From: Ignavibacteriaceae bacterium
GTDB taxonomy: Bacteria; Bacteroidota; Ignavibacteria; Ignavibacteriales; Ignavibacteriaceae
Length of the DNA stretch: 11,799 nucleotides
Direction: 5' to 3'
NCBI GenBank assembly: GCA_013388525.1
Contig: JACAFA010000011.1
Location: 1-11,799 of the forward strand
This document shows, piece after piece, positions 1 through 8,094 of the stretch. Position 1 is the stretch's first letter; every line of letters starts with the position of its first letter. Below the pieces are notes generated by a model, which saw only the letters and a program-made list of their open reading frames with translations, searched no databases and had not been told where the DNA came from. Made by a program: the position numbers and the translations under genes.

Positions 1-918
1 AATGCTGTATTCGATTACCAGAATGATGTTGAAGTCGAAGATCCAGTGGTCAATATTTCAAATCCGCTGATAAGTGACCATGAAATATTTGGTTCATTTA
101 ATAATACCTACTCAAATGACCCACCGGATGTTTTTGAAAAATTAAACGTTTATGGATGGAATGGAGAAAGTTATGCTATTTTAAAATTTACAATCACCAA
201 TAGAGAATCATCTCCATTAGAAGGTGCCTTAATTGGTCTCGATATAATTCCGTATTTGGACGCTGAGTATGGTTATGATACCGTTACCTATGATGGCACT
301 AACAAGATAATTAGGTCGCATAGAGGTGCAACAAATGTCGGTTACAAACTATTATCGCATAATCTTGCTTCCCTTTATTCTTTTGAATGGTACGCAGATT
401 ATTCCGTAGATTCAAGCTACTGGAATTGGATGACTTACGGTTCGATACAACCACAATATGTATCAAATACGGCTGATGGTCCTGTGACTATTACAGCACA
501 AGATCCAATAATACTTAATACAAATGATTCAATTATTGTTTACTACGCTGTTTCTGTTGGGGCCAATGAAGCTGAAATGATTTCAAATATGAATGCAGCT
601 GTTCAAAAGTATTATTCGATAACCTCAGTTGAAGCAGATCATAACTTAATTCCGAATGAATATGTACTTGAGCAGAACTATCCGAATCCATTCAATCCAT
701 CTACAGCAATTAAATTTGGTATTCCTGAAGCTTCGAATGTCAGATTAAAAATATTTAACACACTCGGTGAGGAAGTTGCTGAACTCGTAAATGAATATCA
801 TGAAGCAGGGACTTACACCTATCGATTCGATGCATCTAATCTTACTTCAGGGATTTATGTTTACACTTTGCAAACTGGAGATCAGGTTATCTCAAAGAAA
901 ATGACTTTGGTCAAATAA
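1..918 (+). CDS. T9SS type A sorting domain-containing surface protein, 5'-truncated
   Basis: The reading frame is open from the first base, so this is the C-terminal 305 residues of a longer protein; a GTG at 46 is probably internal. The last ~90 residues form a canonical type IX sorting domain: YPNPFNP at nt 679-699, then an LKIFNTLGEEV strand, an AGTY turn, an SGIYVY strand and the terminal KKMTLVK. Such a tail sends a protein already moved by Sec through the T9SS to the cell surface, where it is usually removed. The part before it (about nt 160-610) is beta-rich and resembles the N-terminal half of the surface protein at 4329-7070: both have a phrase of the type 'ILKFTITN/FYKYEITN' and later an 'NDSIIVYYAVSVGANEAEM' / 'NDTLIFITALVAGETEEEL' phrase. 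Catalytic residues are not evident. The gene is separated from the next by 57 nt holding a large hairpin, so it probably belongs to a different transcript. Function unknown beyond surface export. Confidence 0.85.
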   Translation, partial: NAVFDYQNDVEVEDPVVNISNPLISDHEIFGSFNNTYSNDPPDVFEKLNVYGWNGESYAILKFTITNRESSPLEGALIGLDIIPYLDAEYGYDTVTYDGTNKIIRSHRGATNVGYKLLSHNLASLYSFEWYADYSVDSSYWNWMTYGSIQPQYVSNTADGPVTITAQDPIILNTNDSIIVYYAVSVGANEAEMISNMNAAVQKYYSITSVEADHNLIPNEYVLEQNYPNPFNPSTAIKFGIPEASNVRLKIFNTLGEEVAELVNEYHEAGTYTYRFDASNLTSGIYVYTLQTGDQVISKKMTLVK

Positions 919-929
919 AATTAATTGTT

Positions 930-962
930 TCAGTAGTACAGATTAATAATCTGTGCTACTGA
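930..962 (+). terminator. Long inverted repeat, likely terminator or operator
   Basis: Arms CAGTAGTACAGATT (931-944) and AATCTGTGCTACTG (948-961) pair over 14 positions around a 3-nt AAT loop, with a single T/G position that would be a wobble in RNA; an extra T-A pair at 930/962 makes 15. It starts 12 nt after the stop of the upstream gene and is followed by a T-rich run (ATTGTTTTATT), as in an intrinsic terminator. It also ends only 13 nt before the ATG of the RpiR-type regulator, so it could instead be an autoregulatory operator, or a dispersed palindromic repeat. The structure is plain in the sequence; the role is inference. Confidence 0.6.
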
Positions 963-975
963 TTGTTTTATTAGT

Positions 976-1839
976 ATGGAACGATACAAAGAAATAACTG
1001 ATAAAATAAAAAGTAAGTACGACTCACTTCCTAAGAATCATCGGAAGATTGCCGACTTTTTCATAAACAATTTTGATAGAATCCCATTTCTTAATGTACA
1101 GGAATTATCAGAATCAACCGGTGCAAGTGTTGCTTCAATCGTAAGGTTTGCTCAGCGTTCCGGTTATAAAGGATTCAGTGAATTAAGAGATTCAGTTGCT
1201 GAATCTCTTCAGAAAGGTTTGAATAATAAAGAAATCTTTCCGCTTCTTAAAAAACGAAAAGCAGAAGATGATCTTTTAACTGAAGTAGCAAATCTTGATA
1301 TAAAGAATATAAATGATACTCTCAATCTTATAGAAAGAAAATCTTTTAATTATATAATTGATAGAATTCTTTCTGCTGACAGAGTAATGACAGGAGGGCT
1401 TGGGATTTCCTATTTACTTGCCGAAATTCTTGCTTACCAGTTAACTCAGGTTGGAATAGATTCAAGTCCATTAAAACATACTCATACTCTATTTCACGAA
1501 CATGTTCTTTTTCTTAAATCAAAAGATTTGTTGATCCTGTTTTCATTTCCGCCATATTCAAAAGAAACGGTTGACCTGGCAAGATTTGCAGAGGAAAGAA
1601 AGGTCGATGTAATTGCAATTACTAATAAGCCGGCATCTCCAATAACATTTTATACAAAAGCTAACTTGATTGTTGAAAGCAGAAATATGCTTTTTACAAA
1701 TTCATTTGCTGCTATCTCTGTTTTAATAAATGCTATAGCGACTTCTTGTGCTGTTAAAGACAAAGCACGTGCAAAAAAAATATTGAAAGAATCAGAAAAA
1801 ATCGCTGTTAGCCAAAACCTGATTATTAGCGGGAGCTGA
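976..1839 (+). CDS. MurR/RpiR family transcriptional regulator (HTH + SIS)
   Basis: A 287-residue protein of the usual length for this family. Residues ~1-77 are the RpiR-type helix-turn-helix, with SLPKNHRKIADFFINN, then ELSESTGASVASIVRFAQRSGYKGF (residues 43-67, written here only to locate it) close to the family consensus. Residues ~115-275 form a SIS domain with the GLGIS phosphate-loop-like motif at 141-145 and a DVIAIT strand followed by SPI at 211-223. The family binds DNA as dimers or tetramers and senses small ligands, classically sugar phosphates. Here the usual SxSGxT element is replaced by S-F-P-P-Y-S-K-E-T (190-198), so the effector may not be a sugar phosphate. It is the first gene of a tight run of six; its stop lies 2 nt before the TonB-dependent receptor ATG, so it very likely controls those genes and itself. 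No convincing Shine-Dalgarno precedes the ATG. Family assignment is firm; effector and targets are inferred. Confidence 0.92.
   Translation: MERYKEITDKIKSKYDSLPKNHRKIADFFINNFDRIPFLNVQELSESTGASVASIVRFAQRSGYKGFSELRDSVAESLQKGLNNKEIFPLLKKRKAEDDLLTEVANLDIKNINDTLNLIERKSFNYIIDRILSADRVMTGGLGISYLLAEILAYQLTQVGIDSSPLKHTHTLFHEHVLFLKSKDLLILFSFPPYSKETVDLARFAEERKVDVIAITNKPASPITFYTKANLIVESRNMLFTNSFAAISVLINAIATSCAVKDKARAKKILKESEKIAVSQNLIISGS
1831..1835 (+). promoter_or_regulatory. Shine-Dalgarno-like site for the TonB-dependent receptor
   Basis: GGGAG lies 6 nt before the ATG at 1842 and inside the last codons of the regulator gene. It supports the chosen start and suggests that translation of the two genes is coupled. 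Most other starts in this window have no such site. Confidence 0.5.
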
Positions 1840-1841
1840 AT

Positions 1842-4301
1842 ATGAGAAAATTATTACTATTACTATTTATTACATCTCAATTTATTTATGCCGGCACCAC
1901 CGGTAAACTTTCCGGATCAGTTAAGGATGCACAAACAGGTGAACCTCTTGTTGGTGCAAACGTTATTGTTGAAGGAACCGATTTCGGCGCTGCAACCAAT
2001 GTTGATGGTAATTTCGTTATTCTGAATATTCCTCCGGGCAATTATTCTGTTAAAATAAGCTACATTGGATATCAGTCAAGGCAGGTAACAGATGTTCAGA
2101 TTATTGTTGACCAGACAACACTTCTGCCTGTCGTTTTAACTCCTGAATCAATTGAAGTTCAGGAAGTTGTAGTTACTGCTTCCACTCCAATGATACAGAA
2201 AGATGTAACCAGCAGTGTATCTGTAATCCGCCGGGACCAGATTGAATCACTTCCTGTTTCTAATTTTAAAGATTTATTATCTCTTCAAGCTGGTGTAGTA
2301 GAAACCGGAAGTAATAATTTGCATGTTCGTGGAGGTCGTTCAAATGAAGTTGCTTATCTCGTTGATGGAGTTTATGTGAAAGATCCTTTACTCGGCGGAT
2401 TAAGTTTGGAAATCGGAAACGATGCTATCCAGGAAATGAGCTTACTTAGCGGTACTTTTAATGCTGAATACGGTAATGCACTCAGCGGTGTAGTAAATAT
2501 TGTAACAAGAGATGGAGAGGATAAGTTTGCCGGCAAATTTGAAGCAAGAACAAGTGAGTTTGGAATTGACCGATATACCAGTCTCCATGAATCACGTGTT
2601 AATGGCAGTCTGAGCGGTCCCTTATTTACTAACGATTTAAACTTTTTTATTTCAGGAGAGGTTGATAATCGTGGCAGTTATTTACCTTACGGATATGGAA
2701 AGTTTAGTTCCTTCTTTACAAAACTTACAACTACTGTATTTCCTCTTGCAAAAATTTCTTTGCAGAACAGAGGAAGCATTGGAGACAGACAAAATTACAG
2801 CCACGCATTTAAATATATTCCTGAACAATACCCAAAAATAAAAACTGACAGCTGGCAGAGTTCACTTACCTTTACACATACTACAGCCAACAATTTCTTT
2901 TATGATTTCAAAGCTTCTTACTTTAACCAGGGATATTTTTCAGGAATTGATAAAGATACTTCACGTTATTTGCCTACCAGTGAATGGATTTATTTTAGTG
3001 AATACGGAAACGGTTTTGAGTTTTATAAGATTACTGATACTCTTGAATTAACCGACAGCAGAACTGTTACAGCAGATTTTAAACTTGATGCTGTATGGCA
3101 GATGAATGAGTTTAATGAAATAAAATTTGGTGGACAATTTCAGCAGCACTGGCTGGATTTATATTATGTTTATGATCCAAAGCGTAACTTCCCTTATTAT
3201 GATGATTATTACACAAAACCATTTGAACTTGCAGCATACATACAGGATAAAATTGAGTTAGCTTACCTTGTTCTTAATCTTGGATTGAGATGGGATTATT
3301 CTAATGCAAATGTAACTTATCGTGCTGATCCACTCGATCCAAACACAACAGTTCAATCAGGACCGAAATCACAACTTTCTCCAAGGATTGGAATCGCTCA
3401 TCCGATATCTGACAGAACAAAACTGCATTTTGCTTATGGACATTTCTTTCAGATTCCTGAATTCCAATATCTTTTCGAAAATAATCAATATGATTTGAAT
3501 GTAAGAGAGCCATTATTTGGTCAGGCAGATCTTGATGCTGAAAGAACTATTTCTTATGAAGTCGGAATCTCACATCAGTTCTCTGATAGAATTGCAGCAC
3601 ATGTAACAGCTTATTATAAGGATATTATTGGATTGATTGGAACACGATATTATTTCCCGTTTGTTGACGGCAGATATACAGGCTACACACTCTATGTAAA
3701 TGAAGACTATGCAAACGTTAAAGGATTTGAAGTTACTCTTGATATCAGACCTGACAGATATTTTTCCGGTGGATTGACTTATACATATATGGATGCAAAA
3801 GGAAGCGCTTCTTCTGAAACTGAACAATATCCAGGCACATCAGAATCTACTCAGTTATATTATCTTGATTTTGACAGGACTCATGTTTTAAATGCCTCTG
3901 CAACTTATCAAATTCCGAATGGTGAAGGTCCTTTAATATTCGGAGCTCCAATTCTCGAGAATATTGATTTAAGCCTAATTCTCAGAGCCAGTTCGGGTGC
4001 ACCATATACACCATCCGGAAGAGATGTAGGATTTGTAGAAAGAAATTCCTTAAGGCAGCCGGGAATCTACAGCATCGATATGATCTTAGGTAAATCATTT
4101 TTTATAATGCAATCAATTGAGATGAGAATATTTGCAGAAATTTATAATCTCACGGATCATCAGAATATTCTTTATGTCTATCCTGATACCGGCGATCCGG
4201 ATTTTACATTTGAAGGCGGTCAATCAGAAGAATATATGCAGGATCCTTCTAACTACGGTCCGCCGAGAACTATAAGGCTTGGTGCTTCAATAAGATTTTA
4301 A
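1842..4301 (+). CDS. TonB-dependent outer-membrane receptor with carboxypeptidase-regulatory-like domain
   Basis: 819 residues. A signal peptide (residues 1-17, hydrophobic LLLLLF core, probable cut after IYA) is followed by a carboxypeptidase-regulatory-like beta-sandwich (about 22-100; GKLSGSVKDAQTGEPLVGAN and SYIGYQ are typical). A TonB-box-like stretch, VQEVVVTAS, sits at 106-114. The plug runs about 117-225, with HVRGGRSNEVAYLVDGV at 161-177 and NAEYGNALSGVVNIVTRDG at 207-225 as hallmark plug motifs. The rest is a ~22-strand barrel by homology, ending in IRLGASIRF, whose terminal Phe is the usual outer-membrane assembly signal. Receptors of this kind import ligands too large for porins using TonB/ExbBD energy. 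It is not a standard SusC: it is shorter and no SusD follows; a T9SS surface protein takes that place. Neighbouring peptidases make peptides the likeliest ligand, but the sequence does not name it; siderophore or other import remains possible. Confidence 0.93.
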   Translation: MRKLLLLLFITSQFIYAGTTGKLSGSVKDAQTGEPLVGANVIVEGTDFGAATNVDGNFVILNIPPGNYSVKISYIGYQSRQVTDVQIIVDQTTLLPVVLTPESIEVQEVVVTASTPMIQKDVTSSVSVIRRDQIESLPVSNFKDLLSLQAGVVETGSNNLHVRGGRSNEVAYLVDGVYVKDPLLGGLSLEIGNDAIQEMSLLSGTFNAEYGNALSGVVNIVTRDGEDKFAGKFEARTSEFGIDRYTSLHESRVNGSLSGPLFTNDLNFFISGEVDNRGSYLPYGYGKFSSFFTKLTTTVFPLAKISLQNRGSIGDRQNYSHAFKYIPEQYPKIKTDSWQSSLTFTHTTANNFFYDFKASYFNQGYFSGIDKDTSRYLPTSEWIYFSEYGNGFEFYKITDTLELTDSRTVTADFKLDAVWQMNEFNEIKFGGQFQQHWLDLYYVYDPKRNFPYYDDYYTKPFELAAYIQDKIELAYLVLNLGLRWDYSNANVTYRADPLDPNTTVQSGPKSQLSPRIGIAHPISDRTKLHFAYGHFFQIPEFQYLFENNQYDLNVREPLFGQADLDAERTISYEVGISHQFSDRIAAHVTAYYKDIIGLIGTRYYFPFVDGRYTGYTLYVNEDYANVKGFEVTLDIRPDRYFSGGLTYTYMDAKGSASSETEQYPGTSESTQLYYLDFDRTHVLNASATYQIPNGEGPLIFGAPILENIDLSLILRASSGAPYTPSGRDVGFVERNSLRQPGIYSIDMILGKSFFIMQSIEMRIFAEIYNLTDHQNILYVYPDTGDPDFTFEGGQSEEYMQDPSNYGPPRTIRLGASIRF

Positions 4302-4328
4302 ATGTTCATAAATGAAATTGGATACAAA

Positions 4329-7070
4329 ATGAAAAAAATCATTTTAATTTTATTATTAATTCTGTCATCAACTCTTCTGAATGCCCAGGAAGGAAGAGAT
4401 GGCGGTGAATTAACTCCTGATGATCTTAACAAAGTACTAGGCATTGAAGATCGCGCAGCAGGAATTCACAATGCAAGTAACATCGGTTTGTTCTTTGAGA
4501 ACAGGGGAAAATTATATCCAAGACGATTAACTCAGGGACCATCTGGTGAGTTTCCTATAAACAGCACAAAACATTACATCTATCGTATCAATCAATTTGC
4601 TGGAATTCCGGGCAATGTTGTTCAGGCTAGATATACAACAAACGAAGAATGGGAAGCTGTTGGTGGATACCATCTTAAGGATTCTGCGAGAATTGCTTTT
4701 AGTGATAACCCCGTTTACTGGCATCCAACTCTGGGCTGGCCAGTAAAAGATGCAAATGGAAATGACTTAATTCTTTCTGATCAGGATAGCTATTGCGTGT
4801 ATAATGATAGCAACAATACAGTTTCCATCCTGGGAATTCAAATTGCTCAGACAGGTTATGCATTCGGAGTGACCTTCGCAAAAAATATTATCTTTTATAA
4901 ATATGAAATAACCAACCACGGTTCACAGGATCTTGAGGACTTTTATTTTTGCTTATATATCGATTGTGATGTTGGCAATGTAAGCGGTGGAATTCCCGAA
5001 TATGATGACGACCGGATAGATTTCATTAAGGAACAAAGCCTCGTTTACTTTTTCGATGATGGGATTTCTTCCGAATGGCCCGGAGGCAAGACAGGATTTT
5101 TCGGTGCGATGTTCATCAAAACTCCGGAAGTGAATGGAATTGAACTTGGCGCAACTGACATGCATTATAATGTTTATAATGATGATTATGATATTGATTC
5201 AATGCAATATGGAATTATGTCCAGCGACCCTGATCTATATAATTCATCAGTCGGTTCAAAATACTTTCATATTGGTGGTAATCCGGATTTACACTTTGAT
5301 GATCCCGCAACAATACCAGCTTCAGGATTGGATCTTCTGGCTTATCTGAGTTCCGGACCTTATACACTTGGCAGAAATGATACATTGATTTTTATAACTG
5401 CTTTAGTTGCAGGTGAAACTGAAGAAGAATTGTTACTTTCTGCAGCAACAGCAAAGTCAACTGTTGTAGCTAATTTTCAACTGCCTAAACCTCCGCTTCG
5501 TCCCAATTTATCTGGTATTGCAGGAAATATGCAAGCAACTTTGTACTGGGACGACATTGCTGAATACACTCTTGATGAATTCAGCGGCAATTATGATTTT
5601 GAAGGTTACCGGTTATATAGAAGTAATGATAGAGGTATCACCTGGACAAAGCTTGCTGATTATGATCTCACTAACTCTACTGGTGAAAACACTGGTCTGC
5701 AGTACAGTTTCACTGATACAACAATTATTAATGGGTTTGAATATTGGTATACAATTACTTCCTATGACAGAGGAGATACTCTTGTCGAGAGTCTTGAATG
5801 TCCGCTCGGAACAAATATCGATGCTATAAATCTGGTTTCAATAATTCCGAGAAGTGATGCAATAGGTAGAACACCGGTTTCAGTAATTGAAAATCAACAT
5901 ATCGGTTCCGGTGAATCAAACTATGTGCTTAATGTTGAACCTATTGATGACCAATCATTAGCAGGTAATGAATACAGAACTTCATTCGGGTTCATTTCGA
6001 AAAAAGAAAATGGAAATTTAGCTACCGCAGTTACTATCACAATTACTGATTCTGCACAAACAAAACCTTACAAATACGGAATTAAGTTTAACAGTTCAAC
6101 TAATTTTGATGTTGTTAATTTGACGACCAACGAAATAATCAGAGACGGATACAATTATCCTTTTGGAGGCAGGGAAGTCAGTATTACGGGTTACGGGCTT
6201 AGAATCGGCATGTTTGATGATCCAAATGCAACAGAAGACGAGAGGCCGCAGGGTGGTGATTTGATCGTTGTAGATTTTTCTATAACTGTTGAACGAAACA
6301 GTGAATTAAATGTAATTGAGAACCGAGGCTTTATGATTGATCAAACTCAATCAACGGGTGATGGAATTATTTTTTCATTGTCTCCTCCGGAAATTATTCA
6401 GTCAGTTTCAAGAATTGGAGGAACGGATAACGTTGATTTGACCTTTGAAGTAATTGATGAATCACTTGTGAAAAGTGCATTGTATATTATTTCAATTGAC
6501 GGTAGTGGAAAAGACACAACAGGAAACGGATATGTAATTATTTCTGTTTCTGAAACTCCGATTGTTGCTGATACTCTTTACACATTTGGCACTTTTGATT
6601 TTGATGGTATTCAGGGAAGAATAGAATTTCCAAGTGATAATCCTCCATCACCCGGAAATAAATTTTCATTGGAAACAGTGAAACCTGAATTACCGGATGT
6701 AAGAGATAAATATTATTTCCGTCTTGAAGGAGCGAAAGTTAATAACACACAAATAGCTCAGGATATAAACAAAATACGTGTTGTGCCTAATCCATATGTA
6801 GTAGCTTCACTTTGGGAACCCGAATATGGAGAACTGAGAAGAGAGCCTTTGAGACAAATTCAATTTATAAACCTTCCGCCGGAATGTACAATTTACATTT
6901 TTACCGTTGATGCAGATTTGATAAAAACACTTTATCACAGCTCAACTAACGGAACGGAAGTCTGGGATCTGCGGGCTGAAGGTGGAAGAGAAATTGCTGC
7001 AGGAGTTTACATTTATCTTGTGAAAACACAGGATACAGAATATCTCGAACGATTCGCTGTAATAAAATAA
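4329..7070 (+). CDS. Large T9SS-sorted surface protein with fibronectin type III-like domain
   Basis: Starting at 4329 gives 913 residues and a clean signal peptide (MKKIILILLL... with a cut near NAQ, residues 18-20). An in-frame ATG at 4302, directly after the receptor stop, would add nine polar residues and spoil the signal peptide, so it is disfavoured; neither start has a clear Shine-Dalgarno. Residues ~60-385 are a beta-rich region resembling the truncated protein at 1-918. Residues ~388-480 look like a fibronectin type III domain (YWDDIAEY, GYRLYRS, EYWYTITSYDRGD). Residues ~530-790 are further beta-rich, unrecognised domains. The tail (about 816-913) has a variant sorting-domain pattern: RVVPNPYV, IYIFTVDADLIKTL, then AAGVYIYLVKT. 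No catalytic motif is visible. Its place between a TonB-dependent receptor and a PorV-like protein suggests a surface-attached binding or accessory partner of the receptor; this is inference, and its function is unknown. Confidence 0.82.
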   Translation: MKKIILILLLILSSTLLNAQEGRDGGELTPDDLNKVLGIEDRAAGIHNASNIGLFFENRGKLYPRRLTQGPSGEFPINSTKHYIYRINQFAGIPGNVVQARYTTNEEWEAVGGYHLKDSARIAFSDNPVYWHPTLGWPVKDANGNDLILSDQDSYCVYNDSNNTVSILGIQIAQTGYAFGVTFAKNIIFYKYEITNHGSQDLEDFYFCLYIDCDVGNVSGGIPEYDDDRIDFIKEQSLVYFFDDGISSEWPGGKTGFFGAMFIKTPEVNGIELGATDMHYNVYNDDYDIDSMQYGIMSSDPDLYNSSVGSKYFHIGGNPDLHFDDPATIPASGLDLLAYLSSGPYTLGRNDTLIFITALVAGETEEELLLSAATAKSTVVANFQLPKPPLRPNLSGIAGNMQATLYWDDIAEYTLDEFSGNYDFEGYRLYRSNDRGITWTKLADYDLTNSTGENTGLQYSFTDTTIINGFEYWYTITSYDRGDTLVESLECPLGTNIDAINLVSIIPRSDAIGRTPVSVIENQHIGSGESNYVLNVEPIDDQSLAGNEYRTSFGFISKKENGNLATAVTITITDSAQTKPYKYGIKFNSSTNFDVVNLTTNEIIRDGYNYPFGGREVSITGYGLRIGMFDDPNATEDERPQGGDLIVVDFSITVERNSELNVIENRGFMIDQTQSTGDGIIFSLSPPEIIQSVSRIGGTDNVDLTFEVIDESLVKSALYIISIDGSGKDTTGNGYVIISVSETPIVADTLYTFGTFDFDGIQGRIEFPSDNPPSPGNKFSLETVKPELPDVRDKYYFRLEGAKVNNTQIAQDINKIRVVPNPYVVASLWEPEYGELRREPLRQIQFINLPPECTIYIFTVDADLIKTLYHSSTNGTEVWDLRAEGGREIAAGVYIYLVKTQDTEYLERFAVIK

Positions 7071-7086
7071 TTACAGGATTTTATTC

Positions 7087-7091
7087 AGGAG
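7087..7091 (+). promoter_or_regulatory. Strong Shine-Dalgarno site for the PorV/PorQ-family gene
   Basis: AGGAG, 6 nt before the ATG at 7098, in the 27-nt gap after the surface-protein gene. It is the best ribosome-binding site in the window and fixes this start. It suggests independent, possibly higher, translation of the PorV-like protein from the shared message. Confidence 0.6.
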
Positions 7092-7097
7092 AAATTT

Positions 7098-8093
7098 ATG
7101 AAAAAGTTTTTACCAATTATTTTAAGCCTTACATTTTTGTGTATCGCCTATCCGCAGAATCCAAACCTCGGAACAGGTGGTGCACAATTTTTGCAAATAC
7201 CAATTGGTGCAAAAGCTGAAGCAATGGCGGGGGCTGTTGTCGGTTATATCGATGATGCGTCTTCAGTGTTTTGGAATCCTGCAGGTATGGTCAAAGTTAA
7301 AAATGTTGAAGTCTTTTTTTCTTACATGGATTGGCTGACTTTGTTCGATCACAGTGCTGCCTCCATCGTATATAATGTTGAAGATGTTGGAGCTTTCGGT
7401 GCGAGCCTGATTATGTTTAACACAAATGAAATGGAAATTACAACAGAGATAGAACCAAACGGAACAGGAAGATTTTTTGATGCAGGTGATATGGCAATCG
7501 GTGTTAGTTATGCCCGATATTTAACCGATAGATTTAGTGTAGGACTCACGGCAAAATATGTTTACCAGCAAATCTGGAACGAAACTGCAAGTGGTCTTGC
7601 TTTCGATATCGGAACTCAGTACAGGCTTGATTTCCAGAACCTGACGATAGCAATGAGTATGACAAATTTTGGAGGCGATCTCAGGTTCGATGGACCCGAC
7701 CTCGATATTAATTATGAAAGAACAGATATTAATCCTCAGTCACGAATTATTCCCGGCAGATTACAAACAGAGGATTATCCTTTGCCTTTACACTTCCAGG
7801 TAGGAATTGGCTTTGACATTTTTGAAGCTGACTTTGTAAAGATGAAAGGTGCTATCGATGCGAGTCATCCAAATGATAATAGCGAGAGAGTTCTTTTTGG
7901 AACTGAGTTTTCATTCTTCGACAGATTTTATGTTCGCGGAGGATATAAACTAAACTTTGATGACCAGAAATTTGCGTTCGGAGCCGGGGCTAACGTTCCG
8001 ATATCAAGCAGTGCAGTATATTTTGATTATGCTTATTCAGTGTATGATTTATTGCCAGGTGTTCACAGGATATCAGTCAATTTAAGTTTTTAG
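7098..8093 (+). CDS. PorV/PorQ family outer-membrane beta-barrel protein
   Basis: 331 residues with a signal peptide (1-20, cut near AYPQ). The segment right after it is diagnostic for the family: GGAQFLQIPIGAKAEAMAGA (27-46), then DDASSVFWNPAGM (52-64). The remainder alternates as beta strands with a repeated G-x-x-Y/F pattern and ends in HRISVNLSF with a terminal Phe, as expected of a barrel. In known T9SS systems PorV binds the sorting domains of substrates after the translocon and hands them to the attachment complex; PorQ has a related part. Ignavibacteria-type genomes usually carry several paralogues, and this one lies between two genes for sorting-domain proteins, so it may be a dedicated shuttle for them. 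That dedication is inference; the general PorV/PorQ family call is secure, PorV versus PorQ is not. Confidence 0.88.
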   Translation: MKKFLPIILSLTFLCIAYPQNPNLGTGGAQFLQIPIGAKAEAMAGAVVGYIDDASSVFWNPAGMVKVKNVEVFFSYMDWLTLFDHSAASIVYNVEDVGAFGASLIMFNTNEMEITTEIEPNGTGRFFDAGDMAIGVSYARYLTDRFSVGLTAKYVYQQIWNETASGLAFDIGTQYRLDFQNLTIAMSMTNFGGDLRFDGPDLDINYERTDINPQSRIIPGRLQTEDYPLPLHFQVGIGFDIFEADFVKMKGAIDASHPNDNSERVLFGTEFSFFDRFYVRGGYKLNFDDQKFAFGAGANVPISSSAVYFDYAYSVYDLLPGVHRISVNLSF

Positions 8094-8094
8094 A

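Noticed and set aside
46..48. GTG as the start codon of the first gene
   Set aside because: The frame stays open to nt 1 with sensible coding sequence, no signal peptide follows the GTG, and exported proteins of this class need one; the gene is cut by the window edge.
3301..3827. Two open frames on the - strand inside the TonB-dependent receptor gene
   Set aside because: Their translations have no recognisable domain and lie opposite a strongly conserved barrel-coding sequence; they are chance antisense frames.
4302..4304. ATG directly after the receptor stop as the start of the large surface protein
   Set aside because: It would put nine polar residues before a textbook signal peptide; the ATG at 4329 gives a normal one. 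Overlap-free coupling at 4302 cannot be wholly excluded.
4527..5829. Short frames on both strands inside the large surface-protein gene
   Set aside because: Low-complexity or unfamiliar translations fully inside a well-supported gene; no ribosome-binding site or domain supports them.
1842..7070. A classical SusC/SusD polysaccharide-utilisation pair
   Set aside because: The receptor is shorter than a typical SusC, and the following protein has no lipobox and no SusD-like helical repeats; it is beta-rich with a sorting tail.
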